Below, piece by piece: positions 1-8,671 of a stretch of 64,000 bases of DNA. Numbering within the stretch: position 1 is the stretch's first letter; every line of letters begins with the position of its first letter. Made by a program: the position numbers and the translations under genes. The stretch lies in contig NZ_AP024885.1 in the NCBI RefSeq assembly GCF_024346975.1, positions 1,860,001 to 1,924,000 of the forward strand, given 5' to 3'. This DNA comes from Vibrio neonatus (lineage in GTDB: Bacteria; Pseudomonadota; Gammaproteobacteria; Enterobacterales; Vibrionaceae). The notes beneath the pieces were generated by a model. The model ran no database searches, was not told the DNA's origin, and saw nothing but the letters and a program-made list of their open reading frames with translations.

Positions 1-1309
1 TATGATTCTTAGATAAGAATATCGAATAGTAATCTTTTAGTTTTATTATTTTTTGTGGTTCTTTTTTCTCTCTATGCGTTAAATAGCGAGCAAATTCAGA
101 AGGATAATTCATGCTTATATTTTCATATATAAAGTCTATATATTTTTCATTTCTTTTTTCTACTCGAATTCGCAAGTTACTAAATAGATACTTTTTATCG
201 GAAGCTATTGCCTTAGATATTGTATTATTTCCAAAAACTGCCTTATGATCAATAATGATATTATTTTTATCATCTATAAAAAATAAGGATTTACCATTTA
301 ACTTTCTATCAAGTACTTTTATTTCCTTTAAATGAGATATCGTTTGTGCTAGAGCATAATCATCTTGAATTATATTATTATGCATTTGATAATAAAATAA
401 CCCTGGTGCATATTTTAATAATATTGACTGCGCTTTTCTTTCATAAATTTTATATGTAAGTTTATATCCAGTTTTGTTTAGTTTTTCAGGTAGCGACAAA
501 TCCATCAGTTCTGCTAAATTAGACTGAATTTCTAGTGCACTATCTTCTTTTTTATTTAAGAACATTTGATTAAGTATACGTTCATTCAAATCAAATATAT
601 ATTCATAATCCGATGTGCTTATTTCATATGAATCTTTGTTTTTAAATAACGAAGTAATTAAACTAAGATCGACAATACTATTCTCCACTTGATTTTTTTC
701 GTTAATTAAATTTATATCATTTCCAGTGTTGACCTTAGCTAAAGATAGGATAGTTTGTATTTTAAGGTTTTCAGTACTTTTAAAAAAATCTATATTCTTA
801 TTGATATTTTGTAAAAGCATTTTTTGTACAGCAGGTGAATGTATTTCTTTAATTAAGTTTAAATTAATCGCTAATAAATCCTCATCATTTAACAAATCAA
901 GTGATTGTGCACTTATCACTCTAAAATATTCTGATCCAAGCTTAGGTTTAAAACCTTGTTCAATCCACTCTTCATCATCAGATGATGTGATACCTTTTCG
1001 TGTAACTAATATTAATTTATCCGTAATTTTTTCATACAAATCGCTATTTTTGTGCTTGATATCAAACGAGTTACATTTATTAACTAATACTGGAATTATT
1101 GATGCTATTAATGAAGGGTTATTTTCTTCATTAATATTCAGGCGTTCATTGGCCCACTCTAATCCATCAATTACATCCTCAAGATTTGTCGCATCAACAA
1201 GACTACTTAACTGACGATTATCAAAATAAGAGTTTATAGCAGAACAACCTATAATCATTAATATCATTACTATTAATGATATTAATGATATTTTTTTAAC
1301 TATTTTCAT
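1..1309 (-). CDS. Large putative lipoprotein of unknown function (3' end outside window)
   Basis: An ATG at 1309 opens a frame that stays open for 436 codons to the window edge, so the gene is partial at its C-terminus. The protein begins with two lysines, a hydrophobic stretch and a lipobox ending IIGC (Cys22), as expected of a lipoprotein secreted and processed by signal peptidase II. The rest is rich in Asn, Lys, Ile and Glu with no motif I recognise. The DNA is much more AT-rich than the housekeeping genes to the right, which suggests horizontal acquisition. It starts 31 bases after the stop of another lipoprotein gene on the same strand, so the two probably form an operon. No strong ribosome binding site precedes the ATG. 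Function unknown. Confidence 0.75.
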   Translation of the reverse strand, partial: MKIVKKISLISLIVMILMIIGCSAINSYFDNRQLSSLVDATNLEDVIDGLEWANERLNINEENNPSLIASIIPVLVNKCNSFDIKHKNSDLYEKITDKLILVTRKGITSSDDEEWIEQGFKPKLGSEYFRVISAQSLDLLNDEDLLAINLNLIKEIHSPAVQKMLLQNINKNIDFFKSTENLKIQTILSLAKVNTGNDINLINEKNQVENSIVDLSLITSLFKNKDSYEISTSDYEYIFDLNERILNQMFLNKKEDSALEIQSNLAELMDLSLPEKLNKTGYKLTYKIYERKAQSILLKYAPGLFYYQMHNNIIQDDYALAQTISHLKEIKVLDRKLNGKSLFFIDDKNNIIIDHKAVFGNNTISKAIASDKKYLFSNLRIRVEKRNEKYIDFIYENISMNYPSEFARYLTHREKKEPQKIIKLKDYYSIFLSKNH

Positions 1310-1340
1310 ATTTAGGAAAGCTTAAGGTCTAATTCTTCAA

Positions 1341-1967
1341 CTACTTTGAACTTTTTAGTTCGCTAATTTCTTTCAACATTTCATCATGTGCTTTTTTTGC
1401 TTCAACTTTTTGCCAAAGAGCTTCTTCATTATTCATACTTGTACGAATTGCTTTCTGTTGGTTCGCTAGTAAGTTTTTCTCATCAATCCCAACCCACACA
1501 TATACTTTTCCTGAAGGAGCAACGATTTTTCGAATAACCTTTGAACCAATAATTTCTTCGTCTGATAATGAACGACTAACACTCGAAGCGACAGCGTCTA
1601 TTGCTAATTGATCTGCACTTCCTGTTTGCTCTATATAGCTCTTAACTAGTGCTGATACTTGCGCCCTAATCTGTTGAGCTAATTGTACTCTCGCAGCTAA
1701 AGATGCTTGAGAAACCATAAAATTCATTCCGGCTGCAGATTTATTATAAGACCCACGAGCTGCTAAACTGTACCCATCTATTTGATCTGTACACACAAAC
1801 TCTGGTGCTTCCGTTACCCCATCATCATATTTACACCAACCTTGCTCTTTTGAAGCAGCTGCTTTTGAATCTGCTAATGTTTTTTCCGCATCAGAACTTG
1901 AGCAACCAACTAAAAGTACAGTAAGCAGCGAAAGCATGCACATTTGGACTTTTCTACTTTTATTCAT
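1341..1967 (-). CDS. LPP20-like putative lipoprotein
   Basis: This 208-residue protein has a typical lipoprotein signal peptide: basic start, hydrophobic core and lipobox LLVGC with Cys22 as the lipidated residue. The middle (about residues 85-170) has the pattern of LPP20-type lipoproteins: an Ala/Arg-rich helix containing ARVQLAQQIRAQV, followed by a strand-rich part with KVYVWVGID. The C-terminal 35 residues are a charged, probably helical tail. LPP20-like proteins are surface or periplasm-facing lipoproteins of largely unknown role. It is the first gene of a probable two-lipoprotein operon in AT-rich DNA next to tRNA-Arg. The family call rests on motif recall and should be confirmed by a profile search. 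Confidence 0.7.
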   Translation of the reverse strand: MNKSRKVQMCMLSLLTVLLVGCSSSDAEKTLADSKAAASKEQGWCKYDDGVTEAPEFVCTDQIDGYSLAARGSYNKSAAGMNFMVSQASLAARVQLAQQIRAQVSALVKSYIEQTGSADQLAIDAVASSVSRSLSDEEIIGSKVIRKIVAPSGKVYVWVGIDEKNLLANQQKAIRTSMNNEEALWQKVEAKKAHDEMLKEISELKSSK

Positions 1968-2842
1968 TTGTAAATCCTAGATTAAAATTCTTACTATTTG
2001 TATTATTAAATTATCCTCCATTCGACTATAAATTACTTTGTTGTCACCACATTTTTCTCTTTTGTAACTGAAAACTAATTTTTCATATTTACAGGAAGAA
2101 TACCTAGTTTTAGCTCAATATCTTATTACGTTTAAAAAACACATAATCCATGTGTTTTATATCCCCTCCATTCATATGAAGTGGATTTTAAATATATACT
2201 TCCTAGATAGCTTTTCGTTCACCTTTTAGTTGCCTTAGATGAAACAAAAATATCTATAACATTCACCAAAACACTGTTGTTCATAATTATCAGTCATTTA
2301 CGAAGTTGAGTTGGTAACTTAAGACATACTGAGCAGTTAGATTCGGATTGCAGTGCCTACAAATTAGAACAATCGAGGGGATTTTAGATTTTGATTTAAC
2401 GTTAAATGTTCAGAGCGAGGTATGTAGTGTTTGAAGATATTTGAACTGTGTAAATGAGAAGCACAAGACACTAGATCAAACTTGTTCCTGAACTCAACAG
2501 TTAATTGCAACACACTCAAATATTCAATGGCTTTTAATAATAGTGGTCGCCAACTACAGCACTAAACAAATAAACCGCAATGTATGATCCAAAAGTAGTC
2601 TGATCTGCAATGAAATACTGCTTAGTTTTATATCGACTAGGCTAACGTTCATTAGTGTGTACATTTAGTGGTAGTGCTAATTTATGCCTATTTAACATGT
2701 CTCGGCGGTGGGTTATGCCGTTGCAAGACACGTATTTGAGAGAAATGTACGGACTCAATGCAATGAGTATGCATTCAAAGAGAGTTTACAAAATTTAACG
2801 AAAGTTAATTTCAACGGCACCACAGAGGCACCACAGAAAAGC
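1968..2842. other. Long AT-rich intergenic region without a recognisable gene
   Basis: About 870 bases separate the lipoprotein operon from the tRNA-Arg terminator. I see no convincing coding frame. There is a short imperfect hairpin near 2698-2732 (TGTCT paired with AGACA) and a small direct repeat of GGCACCACAGA near 2815-2837. No integrase, transposase or duplicate of the tRNA 3' end is visible, although this position downstream of a tRNA gene is a common place for integrated islands. Confidence 0.5.
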
Positions 2843-2880
2843 AAAAGGCCTGATAATCCATTGAATTATCAGGCCTTTCT
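2843..2880 (-). terminator. Rho-independent terminator of tRNA-Arg
   Basis: A strong hairpin with a 14-bp stem (AAAGGCCTGATAAT and its complement) and a 7-base loop lies nine bases beyond the tRNA 3' end. It is followed on the minus strand by a T-rich stretch. Confidence 0.85.
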
Positions 2881-2888
2881 ATGTGAGT

Positions 2889-2965
2889 TGGCGCGCCCTG
2901 TAGGATTCGAACCTACGACCACATCCTTAGAAGGGACGTGCTCTATCCAGCTGAGCTAAGGGCGC
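2889..2965 (-). tRNA. tRNA-Arg (anticodon UCU)
   Basis: Read on the minus strand, a 7-bp acceptor stem (GCGCCCT with AGGGCGC), a D-arm with AGCTCAGCTGGATAGAGC, an anticodon arm with TCT in the loop, and a T-arm with GGTTCGAATCC are all present. The 3' CCA is encoded at 2889-2891. The UCU anticodon reads AGA and AGG arginine codons. The gene stands alone with its own promoter and terminator. A false protein frame (ending in RPVGFEPTT-type residues) crosses it on the other strand and should not be annotated. Confidence 0.97.
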
Positions 2966-2978
2966 GCTACAGGAAAGA

Positions 2979-3006
2979 ATTATACGAGTTAAGCGTCATT
3001 GGTCAA
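2979..3006 (-). promoter_or_regulatory. Sigma70 promoter of tRNA-Arg
   Basis: On the minus strand TTGACC (3001-3006) and a perfect TATAAT (2979-2984) are separated by 16 bases. This places the start of transcription a few bases before the tRNA 5' end. Confidence 0.8.
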
Positions 3007-3080
3007 CGGCTTTATTGTACATTATGGACTGAATGCTGAAAAAAAGGTCAGTAATGGTAAATGTGCATATAAATTGCTCG

Positions 3081-3096
3081 TCGCAAACGTTTGCTA
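3081..3096 (+). promoter_or_regulatory. Probable PurR operator of folD
   Basis: The 12-bp perfect palindrome GCAAACGTTTGC (3083-3094) matches the core of the gammaproteobacterial PurR box (consensus ACGCAAACGTTTNCGT). It lies about 70 bases before the folD start. FolD makes formyl-tetrahydrofolate for purine synthesis, so PurR control makes sense. The match is seen directly; the regulation is inferred. Confidence 0.75.
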
Positions 3097-3164
3097 TGTA
3101 GCAAAAGTGTTTCTTTTCTGCGACAATGCGCCGAAACATTGAACTGCCTAATATAGGGATCGTC

Positions 3165-4016
3165 ATGACTGCTCAAAATATTGATGGAAAACTGATTTCT
3201 CAAACTGTTCGTTCTGAAGTAAAGGCTCGCGTTAAGTCTCGTACCGACGCTGGACTGCGTGCTCCGGGCTTGGCTGTGGTGCTTGTGGGTCAAGATCCTG
3301 CATCGCAAGTGTATGTAGGAAGTAAGCGTCGCGCTTGTGAGGAAGTGGGCTTTGTGTCTAAATCTTTTGATCTTCCTGCTACCGCTACTGAAGAAGAGTT
3401 GTTGTCGCTGATTGATCAACTAAATGTTGATGACGAAATAGATGGAATTTTGGTTCAATTGCCGCTACCTGCGGGCATTGATTCTACGCCTGTGCTTGAG
3501 CGTATTACTCCAGAAAAAGACGTGGATGGCTTCCATCCATATAATGTGGGTCGTCTAGCGCAGCGCATGCCTAAGCTTCGCTCTTGTACGCCAAAAGGGA
3601 TTATCACTCTTTTAGAACGCTACAACCTGCCAACGCACGGTAAACATGCGGTTGTGGTGGGCGCATCCAATATTGTGGGTCGTCCGATGACGTTGGAGCT
3701 ATTAATTGCTGGCTGTACCACCACTACCTGTCACCGCTTTACTAAAGATTTAGAAGGTCATGTTCGTCAGGCGGATATTTTGGTAGTTGCAGTGGGCAAA
3801 CCTAACTTTATTCCGGGTAATTGGATTAAAGAAGGCGCAGTGGTTATCGATGTAGGCATCAACCGTTTAGACAGCGGTAAATTGATTGGTGATGTGGAAT
3901 ATGACGTTGCAAGTCAGCGCGCTGCCTACATTACTCCTGTCCCTGGTGGCGTTGGCCCTATGACAGTAGCAAGCTTAATTGAGAACACTATGATTGCTTG
4001 TGAAAAATCTTGGTAA
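3165..4016 (+). CDS. folD: Bifunctional methylenetetrahydrofolate dehydrogenase/cyclohydrolase FolD
   Basis: FolD interconverts 5,10-methylene-, methenyl- and 10-formyl-tetrahydrofolate in the cytoplasm, supplying one-carbon units for purines and formyl-Met-tRNA. The 283-residue protein carries the substrate motif around VYVGSKRRA with the catalytic Lys54, the QLPLP motif, and the dinucleotide-binding loop [13 protein letters not shown]. The ATG at 3165 is preferred over an upstream ATG at 3126 because AGGGAT precedes it at proper spacing and the N-terminus then matches the family length. It is a single-gene unit with a PurR-like box upstream and a strong terminator downstream. Confidence 0.97.
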   Translation: MTAQNIDGKLISQTVRSEVKARVKSRTDAGLRAPGLAVVLVGQDPASQVYVGSKRRACEEVGFVSKSFDLPATATEEELLSLIDQLNVDDEIDGILVQLPLPAGIDSTPVLERITPEKDVDGFHPYNVGRLAQRMPKLRSCTPKGIITLLERYNLPTHGKHAVVVGASNIVGRPMTLELLIAGCTTTTCHRFTKDLEGHVRQADILVVAVGKPNFIPGNWIKEGAVVIDVGINRLDSGKLIGDVEYDVASQRAAYITPVPGGVGPMTVASLIENTMIACEKSW

Positions 4017-4046
4017 ATCACTCTTAATTTAAAGCACACCAATAAA

Positions 4047-4088
4047 AATGAGCGAGGAGTTTTCCTCGCTCATTGCTTTTTAATTTTT
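4047..4088 (+). terminator. Terminator of folD
   Basis: A 12-bp perfect stem (AATGAGCGAGGA) with a GTTT loop is followed by T-rich sequence. It lies between the convergent folD and transglycosylase genes and may also work on the opposite strand. Confidence 0.85.
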
Positions 4089-4097
4089 CGATTTAAG

Positions 4098-5099
4098 CTA
4101 TTTGATCTGATCGGCTAAATGGCTGACTGCTAAGCCAAAATAATACGAACGATTCCACTTCATTAATACCTGATAATTGTTGTACACCAAGTACACGCGC
4201 CCTGAAGGTGAGTCTGGCGCAATGAGCCATGCCTTAATTGGCGTGGTGAGTTTAGGTAACGCATGCCCTTGCAGGTTACGTACCCCTAACGCTTGCCACT
4301 CTTGCAGTGTTTTGCCTTGTTGCGACTTTAAGCCAAACAGCGACTTATCTAAAGACGCCGATAAAGTGACTTGTCTGCCCCAAGTGTAGGTATTATCCCA
4401 ACCAAAGGTGTGTAAATAATTGGCGGCGGATGCAAACACATCTTGCTTGTTACCCCAGATGTTTTTACTGCCATCACCATTACCATCGGCTGCGTATTTT
4501 AAAAATGAACTGGGCATAAACTGAGGTTGTCCCATCGCGCCCGCCCATGAACCTTTCATATTGGCGGCGCTAATATGCCCTTCGTCTAAAATGGTTAACG
4601 CAGACATCAGTTCACTGCGGAAAAATGATTCGCGACGCCCTTCATAAGCCATGGTGGATAGCGCATCAATCACGTTGTATCCGCCAGTAAGCGCACCAAA
4701 GTTACTTTCTACGCCCCACAGCGCCACAATAAATCGAGGCTGTACACCGTATTGCGCGCCAATGCGCTGTAACTCCGTTTTATGTTGTTGATATTTTTGA
4801 TTAGCTTGTTTTACCTTCCATTGTGGTACAGCGCGAGGCAGGTACTCATCTAAAGTAATTTTGTTTTCAGGTTGAGAACGGTCAGCAGAAATCGCCCTAG
4901 GTTTAAACTGCACATTTTGAAAAGCATTCTCCACCGTTTTATGGGTAATGCCCTGCTCTATAGCGGCCTTTTTTAAACTTTCTACATAGCTATCAAAACT
5001 GACATCACGCCCCGAAACTTGATCATTGGCCGATACTAACAAGCTATTTGCCAATAACATTAAGCCAAGGCTCTTTTTACACTTAAATATCCTTATCAT
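4098..5099 (-). CDS. Lytic murein transglycosylase, MltB-like family
   Basis: The product cleaves the glycan strand of peptidoglycan to form 1,6-anhydromuramic ends in the periplasm. The motif ALWGVESNFG, with Glu131 as the likely catalytic acid, is the signature of the MltB-type transglycosylases, and the following GSWAGAMGQPQFMPSSF block is also conserved. The N-terminus (KKSLGLMLLANSLLVSA) looks like a cleavable signal peptide; there is no lipobox, so this is a soluble relative rather than classic lipoprotein MltB. The ATG at 5099 gives 333 residues and a good signal peptide; the longer frame to 5141 would overlap the upstream gene. It lies 25 bases downstream of ycgL and is probably cotranscribed with it. 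Confidence 0.9.
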   Translation of the reverse strand: MIRIFKCKKSLGLMLLANSLLVSANDQVSGRDVSFDSYVESLKKAAIEQGITHKTVENAFQNVQFKPRAISADRSQPENKITLDEYLPRAVPQWKVKQANQKYQQHKTELQRIGAQYGVQPRFIVALWGVESNFGALTGGYNVIDALSTMAYEGRRESFFRSELMSALTILDEGHISAANMKGSWAGAMGQPQFMPSSFLKYAADGNGDGSKNIWGNKQDVFASAANYLHTFGWDNTYTWGRQVTLSASLDKSLFGLKSQQGKTLQEWQALGVRNLQGHALPKLTTPIKAWLIAPDSPSGRVYLVYNNYQVLMKWNRSYYFGLAVSHLADQIK

Positions 5100-5124
5100 A
5101 GTGCTTGCTCTCTTTTTCGTTACT

Positions 5125-5412
5125 CTATTCAGCGCGATCACCTTGCTGTTTTTTACGTAACTTGTAATTTTCTAGCTCATTTTCTACCGGAGGTGGCAGC
5201 TGCAAGAAGTACCCATCTTCAATCAAAGAGGCTTTAACTTTTTCCACATCCACAGTGGCAAGATCACGCTTAGCCAAATTGACTACCATCACCATAGTGG
5301 GTTTGCCAAACATTTCCATCAACGGTTCTGGGACAGGGGAAAAGTCGTCTTTTTTGGTAATGTAAAGATACATACCTTGCTTTTTGTTACTTTTATAAAT
5401 TGCACAAATCAT
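5125..5412 (-). CDS. YcgL domain protein
   Basis: A 95-residue cytoplasmic protein matching the YcgL family along its whole length: [11 protein letters not shown] at the start, [14 protein letters not shown], and the conserved [12 protein letters not shown] near the C-terminus. The family is restricted to gammaproteobacteria and has no established biochemical function. It usually sits next to the min operon, as here, where minC diverges from it. The last 20 residues are charged and probably flexible. Confidence 0.9.
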   Translation of the reverse strand: MICAIYKSNKKQGMYLYITKKDDFSPVPEPLMEMFGKPTMVMVVNLAKRDLATVDVEKVKASLIEDGYFLQLPPPVENELENYKLRKKQQGDRAE

Positions 5413-5590
5413 ACATTGCCTTGATCTATTGGGTTCATATCTAATCTTAAGTAGTTAAAACAGAGTTTTTAAAGACTTAAGTCGATTTTGAGTCTAAAAC
5501 TAATATTTGACAACAAGTTTACTTGTCGAGTGTCGCTTCGATGGATAACATGACAAGTAATTGTTTGATTATATGCCAAGGCTAGCTTCG

Positions 5591-6253
5591 ATGTCTCAAA
5601 CTCCAGACTTAAAGGGAACCAGTTTTCCACTCACTGTGCTTCATATGTATGAACACAGCACTGCTTCAGCAATTTGTTACTTGGATGAGAAAGTAGCCAA
5701 AGCTCCAGCTTTTTTTAAATCGGCTCCACTTGTTATTAATTTATCACAAGCCAGTTCTGAGTTAGATCTGGTACAACTAAAGCAAGGTATTATTAATATC
5801 GGTATGGTGCCGGTTGGCGTGACTGAATGTTCAGATAAACATTTAGAAAAATGCGCCAGAGAAGCAGGGCTTGCTGTTATGACAGGCACCAATCGCCCCG
5901 ATAAAGCACCTGTTGAAATAACACCAAGTAAGGTTGTGCGTAATCCAGTGCGATCTGGACAGCAAATTTACGCAAAAGACAGCGATCTTATTATCCTCAA
6001 TCACGTCAGTGCTGGCGCTGAGGTTATCGCTGATGGCAACATTCATATTTATGGCACATTACGCGGACGTGCTCTAGCAGGAGCAAGTGGGCAGGACGCA
6101 TCAATAATTTGCCATAACATGCAAGCAGAATTGGTTTCTATCGCAGGAAACTATTGGCTTAGCGAGCAAATCGAATCTCACTACTGGGGAGAGCAAGTGA
6201 TCTTAAGTTTGACGGATCAAACTCTACACTGTGACTTTCTCAACATTAAATAA
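5591..6253 (+). CDS. minC: Septum site-determining protein MinC
   Basis: MinC blocks FtsZ ring assembly away from mid-cell and is recruited to the membrane by MinD. The N-terminal half (residues 1-105) is the FtsZ-inhibiting domain. After a linker, the C-terminal beta-helix domain (about 115-220) has the conserved sequence around [24 protein letters not shown], which binds MinD. The start at 5591 (MSQTPDLKG) gives 220 residues and matches other vibrio MinC proteins; the in-frame ATG at 5561 would add ten unlikely residues. First gene of minCDE, with minD starting 17 bases after its stop. Confidence 0.96.
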   Translation: MSQTPDLKGTSFPLTVLHMYEHSTASAICYLDEKVAKAPAFFKSAPLVINLSQASSELDLVQLKQGIINIGMVPVGVTECSDKHLEKCAREAGLAVMTGTNRPDKAPVEITPSKVVRNPVRSGQQIYAKDSDLIILNHVSAGAEVIADGNIHIYGTLRGRALAGASGQDASIICHNMQAELVSIAGNYWLSEQIESHYWGEQVILSLTDQTLHCDFLNIK

Positions 6254-6270
6254 AGGATAAAGGATAAAGT

Positions 6271-7083
6271 ATGGCACGTATCATTGTTGTCACTTCAGGA
6301 AAAGGCGGCGTAGGGAAAACCACCTCTAGTGCTGCTATTGCATCGGGTCTTGCCCTGCAAGGTAAGAAGACCGCCGTTATTGATTTTGATATAGGCCTGA
6401 GAAACTTAGACCTTATTATGGGTTGTGAGCGTCGAGTTGTTTATGATTTCGTTAACGTTATCAATGGTGAAGCAACGCTTAATCAAGCCTTGATTAAAGA
6501 CAAACGTACAGAAAATCTATTTATTCTTCCTGCGTCGCAAACTCGTGACAAAGATGCCCTTTCTAAAGAAGGCGTGCAACGAGTGCTTAACGAGCTAGAT
6601 GAAATGGAATTTGACTTCGTTATCTGTGATTCTCCAGCAGGCATCGAGCAAGGCGCGCTAATGGCACTTTACTTTGCTGATGAAGCCGTTGTCACCACTA
6701 ACCCTGAAGTATCTTCTGTTCGCGATTCAGACCGCATTTTAGGGATTCTTGATTCTAAGTCTCGCCGCGCTGAGCAAGATCTTGAACCTGTAAAAACTCA
6801 TCTATTGCTGACTCGTTATCACCCTGCTCGCGTAACACAAGGTGAAATGCTAAGTGTTGAAGATGTAGAAGAAATCCTACACATCAACCTACTGGGTGTT
6901 ATCCCTGAAAGCCAAGCGGTGCTAAACGCCTCTAACAAAGGTATTCCGGTGATCTTTGACGAACAATCTGATGCAGGTATGGCTTACCACGACACTGTGC
7001 AACGTCTACTTGGTGAAGAAATTGAGTTTCGATTCCTAACCGAACCGAAGAAAGGTATCTTTAAGCGTCTATTCGGGGGTTAA
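6271..7083 (+). CDS. minD: Septum site-determining ATPase MinD
   Basis: MinD is a membrane-cycling ATPase that carries MinC to the poles. The deviant Walker A motif [10 protein letters not shown] is at residues 9-18 with the signature Lys11 and the P-loop Lys16. The Walker B-like [12 protein letters not shown] lies near residue 120. The C-terminal amphipathic membrane anchor ([11 protein letters not shown]) is intact, so the 270-residue protein is full length. An AAGGATAAAG ribosome binding site precedes the ATG. It is the middle gene of minCDE. Confidence 0.98.
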   Translation: MARIIVVTSGKGGVGKTTSSAAIASGLALQGKKTAVIDFDIGLRNLDLIMGCERRVVYDFVNVINGEATLNQALIKDKRTENLFILPASQTRDKDALSKEGVQRVLNELDEMEFDFVICDSPAGIEQGALMALYFADEAVVTTNPEVSSVRDSDRILGILDSKSRRAEQDLEPVKTHLLLTRYHPARVTQGEMLSVEDVEEILHINLLGVIPESQAVLNASNKGIPVIFDEQSDAGMAYHDTVQRLLGEEIEFRFLTEPKKGIFKRLFGG

Positions 7084-7090
7084 TTGCTCT

Positions 7091-7351
7091 ATGTCTCTAT
7101 TAGAATTTTTCCGTCCTAAGAAGAAATCGACGGCCAACGTTGCTAAAGAACGTTTACAAATCATCGTTGCTGAGCGCCGCAGTCATGACGACCCGGCGCC
7201 CTCTTACTTGCCAGAGCTTAAAGCAGATATTCTGCGGGTGATCAGTAAGTATGTGGAAGTGGAACCGGATATGGTGAACGTCTCTTTTGAACAAAAGGAC
7301 GACGATATTTCAGTGCTAGAGCTCAACGTTAAACTTCCTGAAGAAGAATAG
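7091..7351 (+). CDS. minE: Cell division topological specificity factor MinE
   Basis: MinE stimulates MinD ATPase and drives pole-to-pole oscillation. The 86-residue protein has the N-terminal amphipathic and anti-MinCD part ([12 protein letters not shown], then [15 protein letters not shown]) and the C-terminal topological specificity domain ([25 protein letters not shown]). It starts 7 bases after the minD stop and ends the operon, which is closed by a terminator at 7384-7412. Confidence 0.97.
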   Translation: MSLLEFFRPKKKSTANVAKERLQIIVAERRSHDDPAPSYLPELKADILRVISKYVEVEPDMVNVSFEQKDDDISVLELNVKLPEEE

Positions 7352-7383
7352 CGCAAGCAAAACCAATAGCATAATGAAGAGAA

Positions 7384-7412
7384 AGGCGATGAATATTCAT
7401 CGCCTCTTTTTT
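7384..7412 (+). terminator. Terminator of minCDE
   Basis: A perfect 11-bp stem (AGGCGATGAAT and its complement) with almost no loop is followed by CTTTTTT. It also separates minE from the convergent rnd gene. Confidence 0.8.
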
Positions 7413-7442
7413 GTCTTAAGTTTCTACTGCTAATTTGGCTTC

Positions 7443-8561
7443 TTATTTCAGCTTTTCTAGCAATTTATCGCCCAGTAATGGCTTGCGCCAACCTTGCATT
7501 AAATCAGGGGTAAACTCTGCCGCCTGATCTTTTCGCCACACCCAAGAAATTAGCTGATTGACTTGCTTTTTAGAGGCTAAAAATTCTGGCGCAAGGTGCG
7601 ATTGTTTCACTACCTTATTCACTTCATCTTTTAGCACTTTAAATGTTTGCTTATAAGTGGGTAAATCCACTAAGCGATCGACCTTTTGCGGCCATTCTGA
7701 CTCTGGCGTCGATTGTGCTTTACGTACAATATTGGCTATCACAGCGCTGTAACGACGCACTGAACGTACATCACACTGCTCACGCTCCATATCGCGACTA
7801 GAGGTTAAATTAAAGCGAGCGACGGTGAGTAAGTCGGCTTCTTTAAACACAAAGTTAAGCGCCAAATCTTTGCGCAGTGCCGTTTCATAACGCCAAGTTG
7901 CCAATGGCTTGAGTACACTCAGCTGTTTTGGTGACAACTGCCATGCCCCTTTAATATCTAAATACGCTTTTTCTGGCTCATGATGACGAATGCGTTTTGA
8001 CACCTGCAATTCAGACTCTTGCAGTGCGTTGTCCCAGTAGCCTGACTCTTGCAATGACGCTTGCAGTTTGTCAAACAAAGGTTGTAGATAGAATACATCG
8101 GCAGCGGCGTAATCTAATTGTTTTGCGGTCAGCGGTCTTGCTAGCCAATCGGTACGCGCTTCACTCTTATCCAACTCGACGGACAAATACTCATTGACTA
8201 GGCTGGCAAAGCCTGTAGAAAGCCCGTGCCCTAAAAATGCGGCCATGACCTGAGTATCTACCATTGGCGTTGGTATGGTGTGGAAGTGATGCTGGAATAC
8301 TTCGATGTCTTCACCACAAGCATGCAACACTTTGAGTAAATCTTGGTCTTGAAGCAACTCCACCATTGGCGTGATATCGTCAATAACAGAAGTATCAATC
8401 AGGCTGAGAAGTTCACCATCATACATTTGCACCAAGCCAAGCTGTGGGAAAAAGGTGCGGGTACGAACAAACTCCGTATCCAACATAACGGCTGCTTTCT
8501 GTCGTGCTTGGTTGCACGCTTGTGCCAGAGTTTGAGTGTCTGTCACTATTTGATAATTCAA
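7443..8561 (-). CDS. rnd: Ribonuclease D
   Basis: RNase D is a 3'-5' exonuclease that trims tRNA precursors and other stable RNAs. The DEDD catalytic residues are Asp28 and Glu30 (MLDTEFVR), Asp85 (CGEDIEVF) and Asp155 with Tyr151 (YAAADVFYL). The C-terminal part carries the HRDC repeats. The start is TTG at 8561, preceded by AAGAG. The 372-residue length is normal. It lies 110 bases downstream of fadD on the same strand, the same gene pair as in E. coli. Confidence 0.95.
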   Translation of the reverse strand: MNYQIVTDTQTLAQACNQARQKAAVMLDTEFVRTRTFFPQLGLVQMYDGELLSLIDTSVIDDITPMVELLQDQDLLKVLHACGEDIEVFQHHFHTIPTPMVDTQVMAAFLGHGLSTGFASLVNEYLSVELDKSEARTDWLARPLTAKQLDYAAADVFYLQPLFDKLQASLQESGYWDNALQESELQVSKRIRHHEPEKAYLDIKGAWQLSPKQLSVLKPLATWRYETALRKDLALNFVFKEADLLTVARFNLTSSRDMEREQCDVRSVRRYSAVIANIVRKAQSTPESEWPQKVDRLVDLPTYKQTFKVLKDEVNKVVKQSHLAPEFLASKKQVNQLISWVWRKDQAAEFTPDLMQGWRKPLLGDKLLEKLK

Positions 8562-8671
8562 AATGCTCTTATACCCTAATTAAAACGCCCCCACATCGCA
8601 TGCGCCGATTGCGCCAGCTTAGTGAGGGCTTATGTTCAGTATCGGTTAGAAGTAAACTTTGTCAGTTACCG

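Noticed and set aside
2697..2735. Hairpin with GTTATGC that resembles an integron attC site
   Set aside because: The conserved core sites and a second half-site do not fit, and no cassette or integrase is present.
2708..2959. 83-codon plus-strand frame ending in RPVGFEPTT-type residues
   Set aside because: It runs across the tRNA-Arg gene on the opposite strand, a well-known false protein.
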